Assembly: GCA_019096065.1 (NCBI GenBank) | Contig: JAGUCH010000001.1 | Location: 12,338,001-12,402,000, forward strand | Source of the DNA: Paracyclopina nana | Lineage: Eukaryota > Arthropoda > Copepoda > Cyclopoida > Cyclopettidae | Reading direction: 5' to 3' | Length of the DNA stretch: 64,000 bases | In this document: in pieces, positions 47,201 to 60,000 of the stretch | Layout: the number at the start of each line of letters is the position of its first letter | Position numbering within the stretch: the stretch's first letter is position 1 | Position numbers and translations under genes: made by a program | Notes under the pieces: generated by a model | Database searches by the model: none | What the model was told of the DNA's origin: nothing | The model's input: the letters and a program-made list of their open reading frames with translations, nothing else

Positions 47201-50200
47201 AAGCTTGCAACAACCTTACGCAAATAGATGGTTCTTGCTAGCTGTAACATGCACAACTCTGCATACGCCGCGCTATAGAGTAAAACCCCTCAGCAACAAG
47301 GCTGAAGAATGTCACTACAAGAAGCATTTCAATGACTTCCAATTAGGATATTTTCAAAGAAACTTCTGGCGAAACCTTCTAGAATGACTCCCTCCAAAGG
47401 AAAAAATGACAACAAATGTGCTCACGAGGCACTAGCAGCTCGAATACACAGTTTCAAGTGTGTGTTCAAATAAAATGAAGTGTTTCGTAGTAGTACTATT
47501 TTAAAATGCTAGATGAGGAAATTTTGGCTCACTTGGTTGGTGCACAGCCAAGAGCACCAATGCGCTATAAAATCAAACGAGGCGTGTACAGTTTCGTGCA
47601 AAAACTACTAGCATTTTGTGAGCGCTGTGTCTAAAACCTGCATATGACTGCACACACTGCAGATGACTGCACACACTGCAGATGACTGCACACAACTGCA
47701 GATGACTGCATTTTGACTTCAGATGACTGGATATGACTGCATATGACTGCATATGACTGCATATGACTGCAGATGACTGCAAATGGCATCATCTCTCTTA
47801 ATATGACTCAAAATAGGGGTACATATGACTGCACACACTGCAGATGACTGCACACAACTGCATTTTGACTTCAGATGACTGGATATGACTGCATTTTGAC
47901 TTCAGATGACTGGATATGACTGCATATGACTGCATATGACTGCAGATGACTGCAAATGGCATCATCTCTCTTAATATGACTCAAAATAGGGGTACATATG
48001 ACTACATTAAGCAAAAAAAGAAAATAATTGCATACAATGGTAACAGATAAAATATTATCTATTTTCCAACAAATAAAATAGAATATTTTGCCTTTCTTTT
48101 ATCATTGAGTTTTTGGTTGAGAGTTACTTCAATCTACAGCTCAAAAACTCTTAGCAATCCCAAGATGATCTAGAATGTAAGGTGAACGGTCTAACTATGC
48201 TATGGAAGGGCTTCTGACAGAATAATTAAAATTCTGAGGCAGATTTACTCTTTTTGATTTGAAAAAAATCTGTCACTCATAGAAAGAGCCAAATAAGGGC
48301 AAAATTGTTGGAGAAAAGCCGAATCTGGTAGCTCGAATTATTACGTCACTCGCATTCAACTTCACTCGAGCCAAGGTGGAGACTTTTGCTTACCAAAACC
48401 GGGGCTGTCCAATAAGTCAGTTCTAGACGAAAATTTTTGAATTTTATATCTCAACCTATCATTAGTTCCTTTGTCACTTGTGCGAGGGCTCTAGTGCAGC
48501 CTAATTCAAAAGAAAAGCGGGAAATTAAAATTCAAATTATTGCGCCATTTTTTCGGGAGAAGTCACTAAAGCCTAAAATAGGGGTGGGTTTTAGGATCTA
48601 TAATAAAGATAGGTTTTAAAGCCTAAGCTTTTTTCTCCTAGGTTTTAAGATCTAAAGATTTGGATGCTAAAGCCTAACAACTGGATGTTAAGATCTAGTC
48701 ACCTGGGTTTTAAGATCTACATTGGAAAAGCATCATTTTGTTGTACCTGGGTGTTTTTATCTAAAGGCGTGGGTTTTAAAGTCTAAAATGTTGGATCATT
48801 AAATGTCAATTATCAAAACTTCACTAATAGCATTTCAGCATTTAGCATTTAATTTTCATGTAATGCTTGCTCAGGTTTCAGTTGGCAACATGGTTTTGAG
48901 AATACTTTTTTTTGTTCTGATGCAATAGATCTTAAAACCCACGCTGTTAGATCATAAAACCTAGGCCTTTAGATATTAAAACCCTAGCCTTTAGATATTA
49001 AAACCCATGATGAACTTTATTTGATTTTTCCACTTAGATCTTAGTACCCTGATGCCAAATCTGTAGGCTTTAAAACCCAATTTGTTAGATCGTAAAACCC
49101 ACTTTGATTTTAGATCCTAAAACCCACCTCATTTTAGGCCTTAGTGACGGCACCCATTTTTTCATTGCGCCCATGGGCGGAGCTTGCTTCGTTTGCATTC
49201 CTTTTCGTTAGCCTGCATTCATTTGGGCTTTATTACTGCAATTATTATCAGTATCTCCTCACCTTAAGTTATCTGCAGTTGTATGCAGTCATCTGCAGTT
49301 GTATGCAGTCATCTGCAGTTGTATGCAGTCATCTGCAGTTGTATGCAGTCATCTGCAGTTGTATGCAGTCATCTGCAGTCATCTGCAGTGTGTGCAGTCA
49401 TATGCAGTGTTTAATCACGGCCTTTTGTGAGCTACCAATGGTTTTGATGCTAAAATCACATCTTTGCAGGCCTCGCTGGTTCGTGAGCTGTGGGTCTCTT
49501 TTCAGGGTTAGAAAAAGCATGAAAGACTGACTGGTTTTTTCCTCTCATTCTGATGGTGGCTAGCCAGTTATGTTCTGATATTCTCAGAACAAAGGCTCAG
49601 TAGGTTTTCTTTGGCTAATCGTAGAGGCAATTTATTCTCTTTTCAAGTAAGTATCACTACTCTTTGATAATGCCATGAGTTGCCACATTAGGTGGATCCC
49701 ACAACATTAGGCAACTAAGCTTAAGCAAAAGCAAAGTAACTTTGATTGCGAATTTCTCAGCAACTTCTCAACTGATTCGAACCAAAATTGGTAGGATTCA
49801 TCAGAGTTGCCTTATAATTGTTCATGCCTAATTCAGTCCAAATCCGAGGTCGCATTCAAAAGATTGGTTTTAAGCTAAGCAAAGCTGGGTTAAGCAAAGG
49901 GAAATTGGGTACCACTTAGCAGCCTCGGATTTGCACTAAATTTGACAACAACAATTATAAGGCAACTCTGATGAATCCTACCAATTTTGGTTCGAATCAG
50001 CTGAGAAGTTGCTGAGAAGTATGCAATAAAAGTTACCTTGCTTTTTGGTATCTTGTGGGGAATGCCTCTAGTCAATGAATCTTGCATTTCCGTGTTTTCT
50101 TAACTATGGCTTTTCTCAAGTCGTATTATGTCCGTATTATTTGAATTCTAGTTTCAAGGAATCGCAAGAAGATGCGATTTTAATTATGGGGGTCAAATGA

Positions 50201-53200
50201 TGTCATTTTTTTTTCTTTGTATGGACATGTTTTGAGGGGACTCATAAGTCGATAACCTGTTGCATTATACTCGATAATGAAACAGTCACTATTTGGCAAA
50301 GGTAAAATAATATGAATGTTACGCCCAGGCTGGGTCAGATCAAGCAAATAATAAACCATCAAGCGAAGGAAATTCCAATATTTGAACAATCCTACTTGAA
50401 TATTGCTGAAAATTCCAGTTCTCCTTCTATGCAAGAAATGTGACTTACAACTAGTAGCATATATGGTAAATGGTCTTTAGGGTCTTAATACTGCATCAAC
50501 TTTAGCTGGTTCATGGGTTATACTTAGGAAGTCATCCAATTGTGGGAATATACATTCATACTTATAGTGCAGCGAATGTTGAAGACAGCACTCTACGTTT
50601 GTTTCCTATGCACATAGTACATTAGTTACATGTATTCAAGTCGTGTTCATTTGAGGTCCGATAGAAAAAAAAGCCATAAGGATTGATTTTAAACTTAAAA
50701 GCAATAAGTATCAATGAATGTACTTTATCAAATTTGACGTGTAGAGACGTAACTTTGTTTGGTCGGAAAAGGGCATTGTGCATGGAAACTTTAAGGAATA
50801 TTAAGTTTGTTCTAAATTTTTGCGTATTCTCACTAACAAGGGTGTTCTCATGTCACATTTTAGTTTAACCAAAACTGATATTGGTTAGACCAAACTGACT
50901 TTAGTTCTGGGCAAAAGTCAGCATTATTGTAATGTTTAGTTTAACCAAAATCAGATATAATCAGGTGATCTGGAACAGTTAAGTGGTTTATAGAGCGAAA
51001 GTATTGTAGCTTGAACCATTTCAGCAATATATTGTTAAGACTATCAAAGAAAAATGTAATAGTATTTTACTTGCTGCTTTTTGGGACTGAGAAGGTAAGT
51101 AAAAATTGCCCTAGGTGAGTAAATGAAACCAAGCCGAATCTTGAACCGAGCGAAGCGAGGGGAATAGTGAGGCGAGGTTTTATTTTACTCACCGAGGGCA
51201 TTATTTACGTTACCTTCGAAGTCCCGAGAAGCAGCAAGTCAAATTTTATTAACTGTGACCGATTTTCCGAGCGAAATGAACTTGCCGGAATGCCATGTTG
51301 TGACGTCACGGGTTTTGCAAAAAGCTGACACGATCGGCAAAGTGAATTTACTCGCGAGTAAAACCGGTTACAGTTAGTAAAATAATTTTCGCTCATACTT
51401 TTATAGCACATCAGAACAATACTGAGAAGAAAAGGTGCATGCTATTATACCTATAATGATTAAGGCTGCACTGAAAAGACCATTAACATAACTAAAGGCA
51501 ATACAGACATTTCATTGACCGAAAACCACGTTACAATTTTTTTTCGATCAGACTTAATGTGAAGTATATACTTTTTTTGTAAAAAAAAGCATCGTAAAAT
51601 TTGATGAATGAAACAACCTACTGAAGTTTGCACTACTGCAAATTACGCACATATGCGAAAAAACAAATATAAACTGTTTCACTGCAGAAATGTGACAAAC
51701 TTTTAAATATTAAAGCTTAAATTGATGAAGCATTTACACGAAGCTATTTTTGTTTTCATGCGGTCAGTCCAATGAATGCACGATGATAGACCATAATGAC
51801 CATTATTTCCCAGTTGATTACTAATTGAGCTTATGTGAAATATTTTGCAACAAAAATAGGATGGCTAAAAAGGCACACGAAAGATAGTGAGCGTCAATCA
51901 CCTCTTGCTTTCCACCACGGATCATCACTGATAAGGCAACTTAATTAGTTTGAATGTTGACTTACTTGTATTGTTTGTTTTCGGCTATCGTCCTGAAAAA
52001 GTACGGGAAATCGGTCTCTTTGCCCCCGCTCTCTTCTGTAGATATTGATCCTTCTGCGCTGTAAGTAATAACGACGGATCTGACGTGTTTCGATACTCCA
52101 GCAATCGGCTCAACCGTGTCGGAACATGCAGGGCCTAAAATGAAAGCAAAATATTGACTTGACCACGGCTCTTGAAACTGTTGCTTTAACACACTTGCAA
52201 CAGCTCTCAATCTTGTTTGTTCTGGCACCTTTTATTAGACTAGAATCAACAGTTGATCTTACCCAAGATTCCGATGAACGATTTCTTATAGTCGTCATTA
52301 GTGATGATGTCGATGAAACCCTTCATCACCATATCGGCTTTGCATTGTCCGTCCACAATGACTGGCTCCAGCTCGTAATTGGCTAGTACACTGTCGTTAC
52401 CATTCACATCCTTCAAGGCCATCATCAAAACTAAGAGAAAGGCATGATTAGTCTCTTTTTCTTGCAGCGAGCATGAGTTGGGGATAACATCAAATACAAA
52501 ATGTCGCCAGTTTACCAGGCAGAAGCTCGGCAGCGGTGTATTTGCTTCCTGTAAGCGGGAAAATGCATCCAATTTTCAGTTTTTTCTTCGTCTTGCCCAC
52601 ATCAGTCCATCGCTGGAAGTTTTTGTCGACCCAGACGACATCTTTGCTCGTCCATTCCTTGTTAAGCCATTCACACGCAACTTGATGCAGCAATTCCTTC
52701 TCGATCTGTGGGCTGTCCGTGCCTAGAGTAATTCCTGCTGCCTCTAATTTTTGCTCGTACAATCCCAGCAACTCATTGTAAGTCTCAGGGGAGAACTCGA
52801 CCTTCTTCAGAGCCTCGTAAAAGGGCCTGGCTCCGTCGGACAAATCCGGCCAAATGACCTGCGGTAGTTCATAAAAGGTTCATAAATCAAATTGACTCAT
52901 AGCAAAAGCTATTATTAAACCAAAATATCATTTCATGTAATGTATTTAGAATTCTAAGGAGACTATTTTCTATGCGCCTTTTCTAGAGAATTAAACCAAG
53001 TTAGTAGGAGGACAACGGAAAGTTCTTTTACCTTTGCAAATCTGTTGAAGTCGTAGAGGCAATTCGGCGACACCGAGCCATTGGAGTGGTAGATGGAGGC
53101 CGTCCAGTGCGTGTCGCAAGGGTCAAATTTGATCGAGGTCAAATTGTACTTATGAGTAATTAGAGAAGGTGTGTAGTGGAACAGCAGGTAGGACTTGTTT

Positions 53201-56200
53201 CCAACTGCTATGCTTTCTGATTCGCTTTCAAGGTAGTGCACAGTTTTAGCAAAGTTGGTACCCACAAAGGCTACCTTAACCAGAAGACCAAGCTCAACAA
53301 TTTGTCGTTTCACGAAGTTGGTTGAATAGAAGAATGAGTCCACTGTAAATTAATAGAGTTGGAGAAAAAAATCTATTTCGGTTGCTGCTAGCAATCTCTC
53401 TCACCAGGGAAATCAGTGACCATGAGTGCGCAGCTTTCTGAATTCTTGTGGTGATGATGCCTCTGATGCCTGCACTGGCTGGGAATGTACATACCCTGGC
53501 CTTCGCATAGGTCTTCGTCTTCGCAGAAGAAGCTGTACGCAGAAGTATAAATTCAATTTACATATTTCTTAGCCCTAGGTACCAAGCGCAAAGCAGCATA
53601 TAAGAAGATTATGCACCGTCAGAAATAGTATACTAGAAGGTACTGGAAGTTACGCTACTGAAGCTAAATTTTGTGATGGTACATATGTACAATGAGTGAA
53701 ATTAGGAGCATCTTCTCGAAATATAATTTTTTGGCTAGTATAGTTATCCAACACAACAGCGGCAGCTTTCTCTCTCAATACTTTTCGTAACAATAATGCA
53801 TTCTCAGAAGCAAATTATGAGCTAAATCAATGCAATGTGCGTCAAAAGGAAGAATTTTAATAAGTTATTCTCCAAGTCTTGCAATTGCTGTGTCATCAAG
53901 CCAGAAAGCCCAAACTGCCGATGCAGCTTCAGCAGTTTTTTTGCCAACTTTGAAGGTTGTCTGAGATGAGGTGCAGTATTATTATCTTGGTTGAGGGCTC
54001 ATTTTTTCTTGCGATTGTGGAAAATGCTCACGCGCGTATTATTATCTTAAGTTAGTCAACCTAACACGTGCGCTCATATAGTGTACATTACAACAATAGA
54101 GATAAACGTAGTACACACGTTTATGGTAATTTGTCATACCTTCCATTTGGTGTTTTCATCTGAGCTAGGATAAACTCGTAGTCTTCCTGAGACGGTGAGA
54201 ACATTGCGGTCACTACTGGGTCGGTGAAAGCTCGCCAATGATCCTTAATGGGTGGACTCTTGGCAGCAAAGGTGTATGGAATGAACCAACCAAACCTGAC
54301 ATAAAGCGTTTTGATTAGGTTCACGGAATTCCTGACACCGCATTACCTTCCGCCGGAACCGAGAGGACCCACATCCTTGACTTGCCAATCATCAACTTGA
54401 AAATTGGAGGGGAGCCATGTTTCCAAATTCACCATGGCATTGGGAGCTGGCCTGAAGGTCTTCTCGTCTAGGTCGGAGCAGCTGAAAGAGTAATCAAGGA
54501 GAGAACGGATTAGCCATTTGGCTTTGAAGTTTTTTTTATTACACCCAGCTCATTTCTGGAGCTTTTCACGACTCTCTCAATCATTTCTGCAAGCATGCTT
54601 TTCACTGTGTTCATCTCTTAATCAACTTCTCTTTTAAAGCTGTTATGCAATTTTGTCTCCACTGTCTGCCAGGCCAAGTCTTCTCGACATAGGTGGCTGA
54701 CAGGCTAAAGTTGATTGGTCGCTGCTGACGCTTTCAGGATTGAGTCAGCTCAGCTACTCGGCTTATGTAAAATAGCTGTTATGAAGTAAAAGCTGATATC
54801 CATGAATCATTTTCTCATTGGAATTAATTCATGATCACAATATTTTACTCAAAACAAACTATTAGGTTGGAACACTTGCCACCTAGTTAAAGACCAAATA
54901 GCTATCTTAAAAGCCATTTTCGTTATTATGACTCAAAGTCTTGGCTTCGAACACTTTCATAACCTGAGTACTGTTTTCTCAATTGAGTCAATACTCAATT
55001 CTCAGTCAAATAATTTCCGCATGTTTTGGACGTACAGTCGAATTTGATTTGATTGCTTACGTAAGCTAAGTAACCTACTAGTTTTAGGACTTTTATTTTA
55101 GAATACCTGTATGGGAAAGAAAGAAGTTTCACATTATGTTTTTCTAGCCGCTTTTTTCAAATATCAAGGAGCTCTCTCGCGGGTGAGTATTGTTACATTT
55201 TTCCATTAGTGTCGTTTTAGAGAGAAATTGAAAAGTGATTTCTAAAGGGGACGAGTTTTACGCTCTCTGTTTATCTTACATTGGGTCGCGGTAAAAGGCA
55301 CACTCAGCGCACTCAGCACACTAGGCACACTATGATATGGCAGGTAAATTTCTCTGTCAGTGTGCTTTTTACTGTGGAGTGTGCATTTTACCAATTTGTA
55401 AAAGGCACTCAGAAGAGATAAAGAGACCACGAGGAAGTGCGAAAAATCAATCAAATGTGTTAAAGTTTGATATAATCCTCAACTTAATTACTTTGAAAAA
55501 TGAGAAAATCCAAAAGAAATCAATCTGTTGGAGAAATGTTCCATAAAAGTTTGACAGATTCAGTTCCTATACTTTTTGATTTTGCATACTTAGTAAATCA
55601 AAGCAAAGGTTTGATAAGTGGAGTGACAAAAAATGGACAAACAAAAAAGATCTAAGAGAAAAATGGCCAAAAAAAGATAAGGTTCATTAGCTAATATTTT
55701 AGTGTTTCTGTCTAACATAATTTGAGAAATAACTTTATAGAACATGAATTTTGTTGAGATTTATTTGACTCATAATTATTTTGTGAACAACTCAACACAC
55801 TGGTTTTTTTAAATTTGTATTAGTGGAGTTCAATTGGAGAGGAGCTAGCTGTTGAGATTTACTTGACTCATAATTAGTTTCTGAAAGACTAAACACACTG
55901 TTTTTGTTTTCAAATAGATATTAGTGAAGTTCAGTTGGAAAAGATTGCATTAAGATGGAATATCATACTTTTGTACGGTTGATTAATTTCACGCACCTCC
56001 TTATCATAACTTTGTCGCTGGAGTGTGCCTTTTACGGATTGGAAAAACGCACAATCAATGGTAAAAAGCACACTCACTGAGAAATTTACCTGCCATATCA
56101 TAGTGTGCTCAGTGTGCCGGTGTGCCTAGTGTGCCTTTTACTGCTACCGTCTTACATTGAAGGCTTTTGGGTATTGACACTCTGAGCTAGATCAGTGTGT

Positions 56201-57057
56201 AATCAGCCTTCTTTTGAAGGAAAATTGTTGAAAGCCTTTCTTTGCAACCCAATATAGCGTCTTCATCGGAACCATGACTGCACACTTTTCATCCTATAAG
56301 CACCATTTTCCAGCTTGATGTTCATTTTAGCAGAACACCTGCCTTTGAAATCGCCTTGCAGAATCCATCAGGAGCCTTCAGCACTTGGTAGCCCAAAATT
56401 TAATTATGCAAGTGATGCCTTACGATTAACTCTTGGCTCTTTGAAAAAGTACCTACGAATTCAGACGTTCTCTTTTCTCATGCAGATGTCGAAAGGGGAT
56501 ACAATTGCAAATGGCATCATTCAAAGAGAGACTATGGGCATCAGCTCCAATGAATGACCTTTTAACAACGAATGGCTTTCTAACAGCATCGTTCTAACAT
56601 TATTAATGCCCAAGGGCCCTTGGGTGATGCTCGGCTCTCGAAATACTTGTAAAAGCTATTGGCTAATGGTCGAGAACGTTCCTATAAGAGCATTAAACAC
56701 TTACTCGTTTTTTTCACATGAGGATATATTAGCGAATTGGACGTCTGGCTCGAAGCCCAGCCGAGGATCGTCAATTTCAACAAGCGTGACATTGGCGTAT
56801 CCCAGAACCTCTTCGGCGAACACTGCCATAATGGTCGAGACGAGCTTGTGCGTGAGCCTCGAACTGGTTAGTATCTTGATGTTGAGCGAGATGTCGCCGT
56901 AGTAGAAGTACTTGGGCTCCGTGTTCCCTTTGGCATTGGCGATGCACCGCGGTTGGCTACCGACAACAGTTAAAGCTGTCGGTGCGCAATCCGGTAATAG
57001 CAGAACAACCAGGATGAAAGGCAGAAAAAGTGACATGTTTGCGCCAATTTTCAGCAT
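41238..57057 (-). CDS. Venus kinase receptor (extracellular Venus flytrap module plus insulin-receptor-like tyrosine kinase)
   Basis: Sixteen exons join in frame to 1408 aa: 57057-56705, 54481-54347, 54295-54140, 53532-53405, 53342-53032, 52858-52516, 52430-52263, 52134-51966, 46973-46799, 46736-46509, 46451-46098, 46039-45756, 45503-45317, 43348-43149, 42490-42124, 41906-41238. A signal peptide (LFLPFILVVLLLPDCAPT) leads into an N-terminal solute-binding-like region, then a class C GPCR-type Venus flytrap (KIGCIFPLTG, GYVWFLPNWYQNDWY, SGYVYDGVWLYALALD). One transmembrane helix follows (about residues 905-932), then a tyrosine kinase: GEGAFGTVYGG, VAVK, HRDVACRNCLV, DFGMTR, a YY activation loop and LPVRWMAPESL. 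Known relatives occur only in invertebrates; the mosquito receptor mediates neuropeptide control of reproduction. The ~150-residue tail is Ser/Pro-rich. Large introns 1, 8 and 13 carry repeats. Confidence 0.93.
44503..44647. mobile_element. Hairpin MITE, family 1, copy 2
   Basis: 145 bp within a receptor-kinase intron. Arms 44503-44566 and 44584-44647 are reverse complements over 64 bp with about one mismatch. TTT on both sides (44500-44502, 44648-44650) may be a 3-bp target duplication. It shares its whole sequence with the copy at 19253-19397. Confidence 0.88.
47641..47996 (+). repeat. Duplicated ATGACTGC repeat block (left arm of Foldback element B)
   Basis: Two successive versions of a roughly 175-180-bp block, each made of ATGACTGCAT/ATGACTGCAG units and ending in GCAAATGGCATCATCTCTCT then AAAATAGGGGTA. 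The duplication is nearly identical where it aligns and so is recent. Confidence 0.75.
49271..49370 (+). repeat. Five perfect 20-bp tandem repeats (right arm of Foldback element B)
   Basis: Unit ATCTGCAGTTGTATGCAGTC repeated five times without change, then decaying into ATCTGCAGTC and GTGTGCAGTC units to about 49410. It is the reverse-complement orientation of the repeats at 47641-47996. Confidence 0.9.
49728..50047. mobile_element. MITE-like inverted repeat, family 2, copy 2
   Basis: Arms about 49728-49852 and 49920-50047 are imperfect reverse complements sharing GATTCGAACCAAAATTGG and CTCAGCAACTTCTCA. They enclose a GCAAAG-rich centre. Clearly related to 16587-16968 but more diverged. Ends are not sharply definable. 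Confidence 0.65.
51061..51383 (+). mobile_element. Repeat family 3, copy 2
   Basis: About 323 bp, almost identical over its whole length to 37842-38165 and in the same orientation. Lies in the large receptor-kinase intron. Contains the same two internal inverted pairs. The near identity argues for recent movement. Confidence 0.82.
55274..56158. mobile_element. Foldback-type element C with 9-bp target duplication
   Basis: TCTTACATT (55274-55282, 56150-56158; the next base G also matches) flanks an element of 55283-56149 in receptor-kinase intron 1. Inverted arms of about 130 bp begin GGGTCGCGGTAAAAGG and, reversed, CGGTAGCAGTAAAAGG. Both run through GGCACACT-type tandem units, then TATGATATGGCAGGTAAATT. 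The interior holds a diverged tandem pair of about 100-115 bp (from about 55755 and 55850, each with TTGACTCATAATTA). No transposase is encoded. Confidence 0.8.
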
Positions 57058-60000
57058 CTGCGGCAGTCCATGACGACCTCAGTAGTTGGGTTAGTTTGGG
57101 TGGCCTCCATGGATCTCCAAATTGAGGTGTGTACACTAGGGATAGCAATTCTATACTGAAAAAGTTCTTGGGGGGGCGTCAACTTGAAAAACACAGAGAA
57201 GCTAGGATGACGGAGATGACGACGGCTTACTGCTATACTAACTCCCGACTGCTGCGCCAGGAGCAGCTAAGAGAAAGCTAATGCGCGTTAGAAAAGCCCC
57301 TTTTAAAGAAGGGTGAGACACTTTTTTTAAATGCGAATTATTAATGTTTTTGCCAGCCCGTCCAAGCTGGCGTCACTTGTCTGAAAAAAGCACCATTTTT
57401 TCTGCAAGCAATGCTATTATAGTTCTACTAGTTTTTTTGCGTTAGTGTAATCTATTTTGCTGCCACAGCAGTAGTTCTGCACAATTCACATGAGAGATTA
57501 ATTAGTTTTTATGTAGCTTTACTTTTGTTCTGCGTAAATGCTCTATTTCAGAGTACTATGTACAAAGAAGAGCATTTTTTGCCATGTGAATTGTCGTATG
57601 CCTTTCTATTGAAAAGAGGCCTTGGCAACACGAGCAGCTATATGCTATCATAGCGTCGCGAAGCCCTGAACAAACAAGCCACGAGCAACACCATCATCAG
57701 ATGAGGATGAAATCCTGCCATAAATCTGGGCTATCTTTTTTTAATTTCAATTTTATAGTGCAAGCACGTTATTGCGATTGTGTTGCTTTTTTAGTTTTGG
57801 AAACTCTTCGCGCCGCAGCAGGAGAATAAGCAGCATATAAGCTATATAGTGCTAGTAGCAGCTATACACATTACTATTGAGGCCAACGAGTTTTCTTATG
57901 CTCAACGGATTCGACATTTCTCATACATTTTCTCCTATACAGATAGTTGTGCTGTAATCGTGTTCTGAAACCTGACAGCCAGATTCTTTCGAAATCATCA
58001 GCGGCTCAGGCTAAAATATGGCCTATGGTTGTGAAAAACCAGTTTGGCGTCACAATAGGTCCTGGAGACATGGAAGACGACTTGGAATGGCAGAAGGTAG
58101 GTTTTGTTAACCTGGCGCCACGTTAGGCGTTTTTGATGCCTCGCGCTGAACATATGCAGATTTAAAGTCCTTTGTGTGAATTCGTACGCGCATCCATTCT
58201 ATGAAGGAGATTTTACGAAAATTGCCCACGCTTGTCCTTTTACTGAGGTGACATGATCGCATCGAGCAAAGCTTCTATTTTTAAGCAGTTTCACATAAAT
58301 TGAAGCACTAAAACAACGCCTTATAAAGTCCAATCCTGCAATGGATTGAACAGCTGCACCGCATGACCCCACGTAGCGAGAAAACATAGCGATAAGGTAT
58401 GCTACTTAATGCATACGCAGCACAAATGTTAGTCGTGTTGATGAAAAATAATGCTTTTTGCCTCTTACCATAATGAGAGAGATTTTGACCGCAGCTTAGA
58501 CGACCACATCGAGACTGAAAAATATCAAAAGTTTTTCGTAGTAGCTTTGAGTGCGCGCAGATGAACGCGCTGCATCCTAGATTGCCTAGCAAGACAAGTA
58601 CACACACATTGCAGCCCGAGCCGACGAAGCTAGCGAGGCGAGGCCGCATCAGGTTAGTAGAGAACGCACATCGGCCTCGTTTTCGAATAAAAACTCCAAC
58701 ATCATATGAGCAACGGAGGCTTCGCTGTCTCTTTGTATAATTAGCGACGAGGATGCAATTACAAGCAATTGGAACATAGAAAAGTGCAACTTTTTCATCA
58801 ATCAAGGCCCATCCTACAGATTTCCTGTTTCTGCTCAGCGATTTAAATCTGTTAACGAAGGCAGTTTTGTGTAACGTGCGGCTATATTTAGATCGCTTGC
58901 GGATCAATCTAAATTGATCACAAAAACGCCTATGTAAACATATTTCCACGTAACATATTTATGTGAAAGTGCCAATGCTGATGCGTTTAAAACACGGGGA
59001 AGATGATATGATAATAAAGGGCTACGCAATGATATTTTTGAAGGCCTAATGGCAATCAGCCATTGTTTATTTTCATAGATAATAATACAAACTATCAATA
59101 TTGCTAATAGGAATTTGAGCTCTCGTCATCATTGGATAACGATACTTGTTGTTAAAAAATGCTTTCGCCGACACTTTTTTGCCATTGTTTACCTTGTATA
59201 AAGTTACGCAATGAAAATGCCATCTTTTTTGTGTTGTTCTAAAAGGTATGATAGCAATAGTTGCAAGCGAGATTTCGTAGCTTGATTTATAAGCGCGGAA
59301 GCAACGGCCAAATAATTTTTTTGGGGCGTAAATTCCGGAATGTTTCAGTAGACTCCTACATTGCGGCGCCAGGAACGTCATTGCATTGTTAGACACATAG
59401 CTTCACGGAACCAGATAGAGAGAAAGCTCTAATCTGAAAACTTGGAATTGTCACCTTCTATAATGTTAAGCTTAGAAAGCGATTCAACTTTTAAATTGTT
59501 ATCGGTGCAATAAATTTGCTATTTTCGACACCAGCTTCTTGGTAAACGCATAAAAACTTTTCAGAAAACAAATTTCCATGAACAGTACTTACCGATGAAC
59601 AAAGAAATATATTCCTATAAGCCACACAAAATACGAACGCAAATAAAGAAATACGGTAGGTGTAACTTTTCATGAATTAAGGTAGAGAGTAGATGTTTGC
59701 TATACTTTTTGGCACAAAAATTCATCAAAAATGGCTCCACAATATGCCATAATCAATTTAAGCAATATTAAGTAAATACATTTCGGTAAACTGATCTTTT
59801 TTCGCTGTACCCTTTCGACATAGATGGCTCTAAAATAAAGTTTTACGAACCGCTAGACCGTGTCACTCATTATTCCACGTGAGTAAACTGATACCCCCCT
59901 TGGGCTTCATAACACCTTGAAATTAATCTGGTAACAACAAGAATTTTGGCATAGAATTAGCGTGGCAGTTTTAAAACTGAAATATATTAGAAGTAGCTAA

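Larger units (their letters stand above)
47614..49432. mobile_element. Foldback-type element B (1.8 kb) with 9-bp target duplication
   Basis: TTTTGTGAG (47614-47622 and 49423-49431; a tenth base, C, also matches) flanks an element of 47623-49422 inside the large receptor-kinase intron. Ends, read inwards: CGCTGTGTCTAAAACCTGC and GGCCGTGATTAAACACTGC. Outer arms consist of 10-bp-type units (ATGACTGCAT/G) in opposite orientations: left about 47640-48005, right about 49271-49415. Inside them a second opposed pair (about 48560-48800 and 48930-49145) is built from TTTTAAGATCTAAAGCC-like units. No transposase is encoded. Confidence 0.78.

Noticed and set aside
49271-49410. CRISPR-like regular repeats
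   Set aside because: Contiguous 20-bp tandem units with no spacers, in a eukaryotic intron and inside a Foldback-type element.
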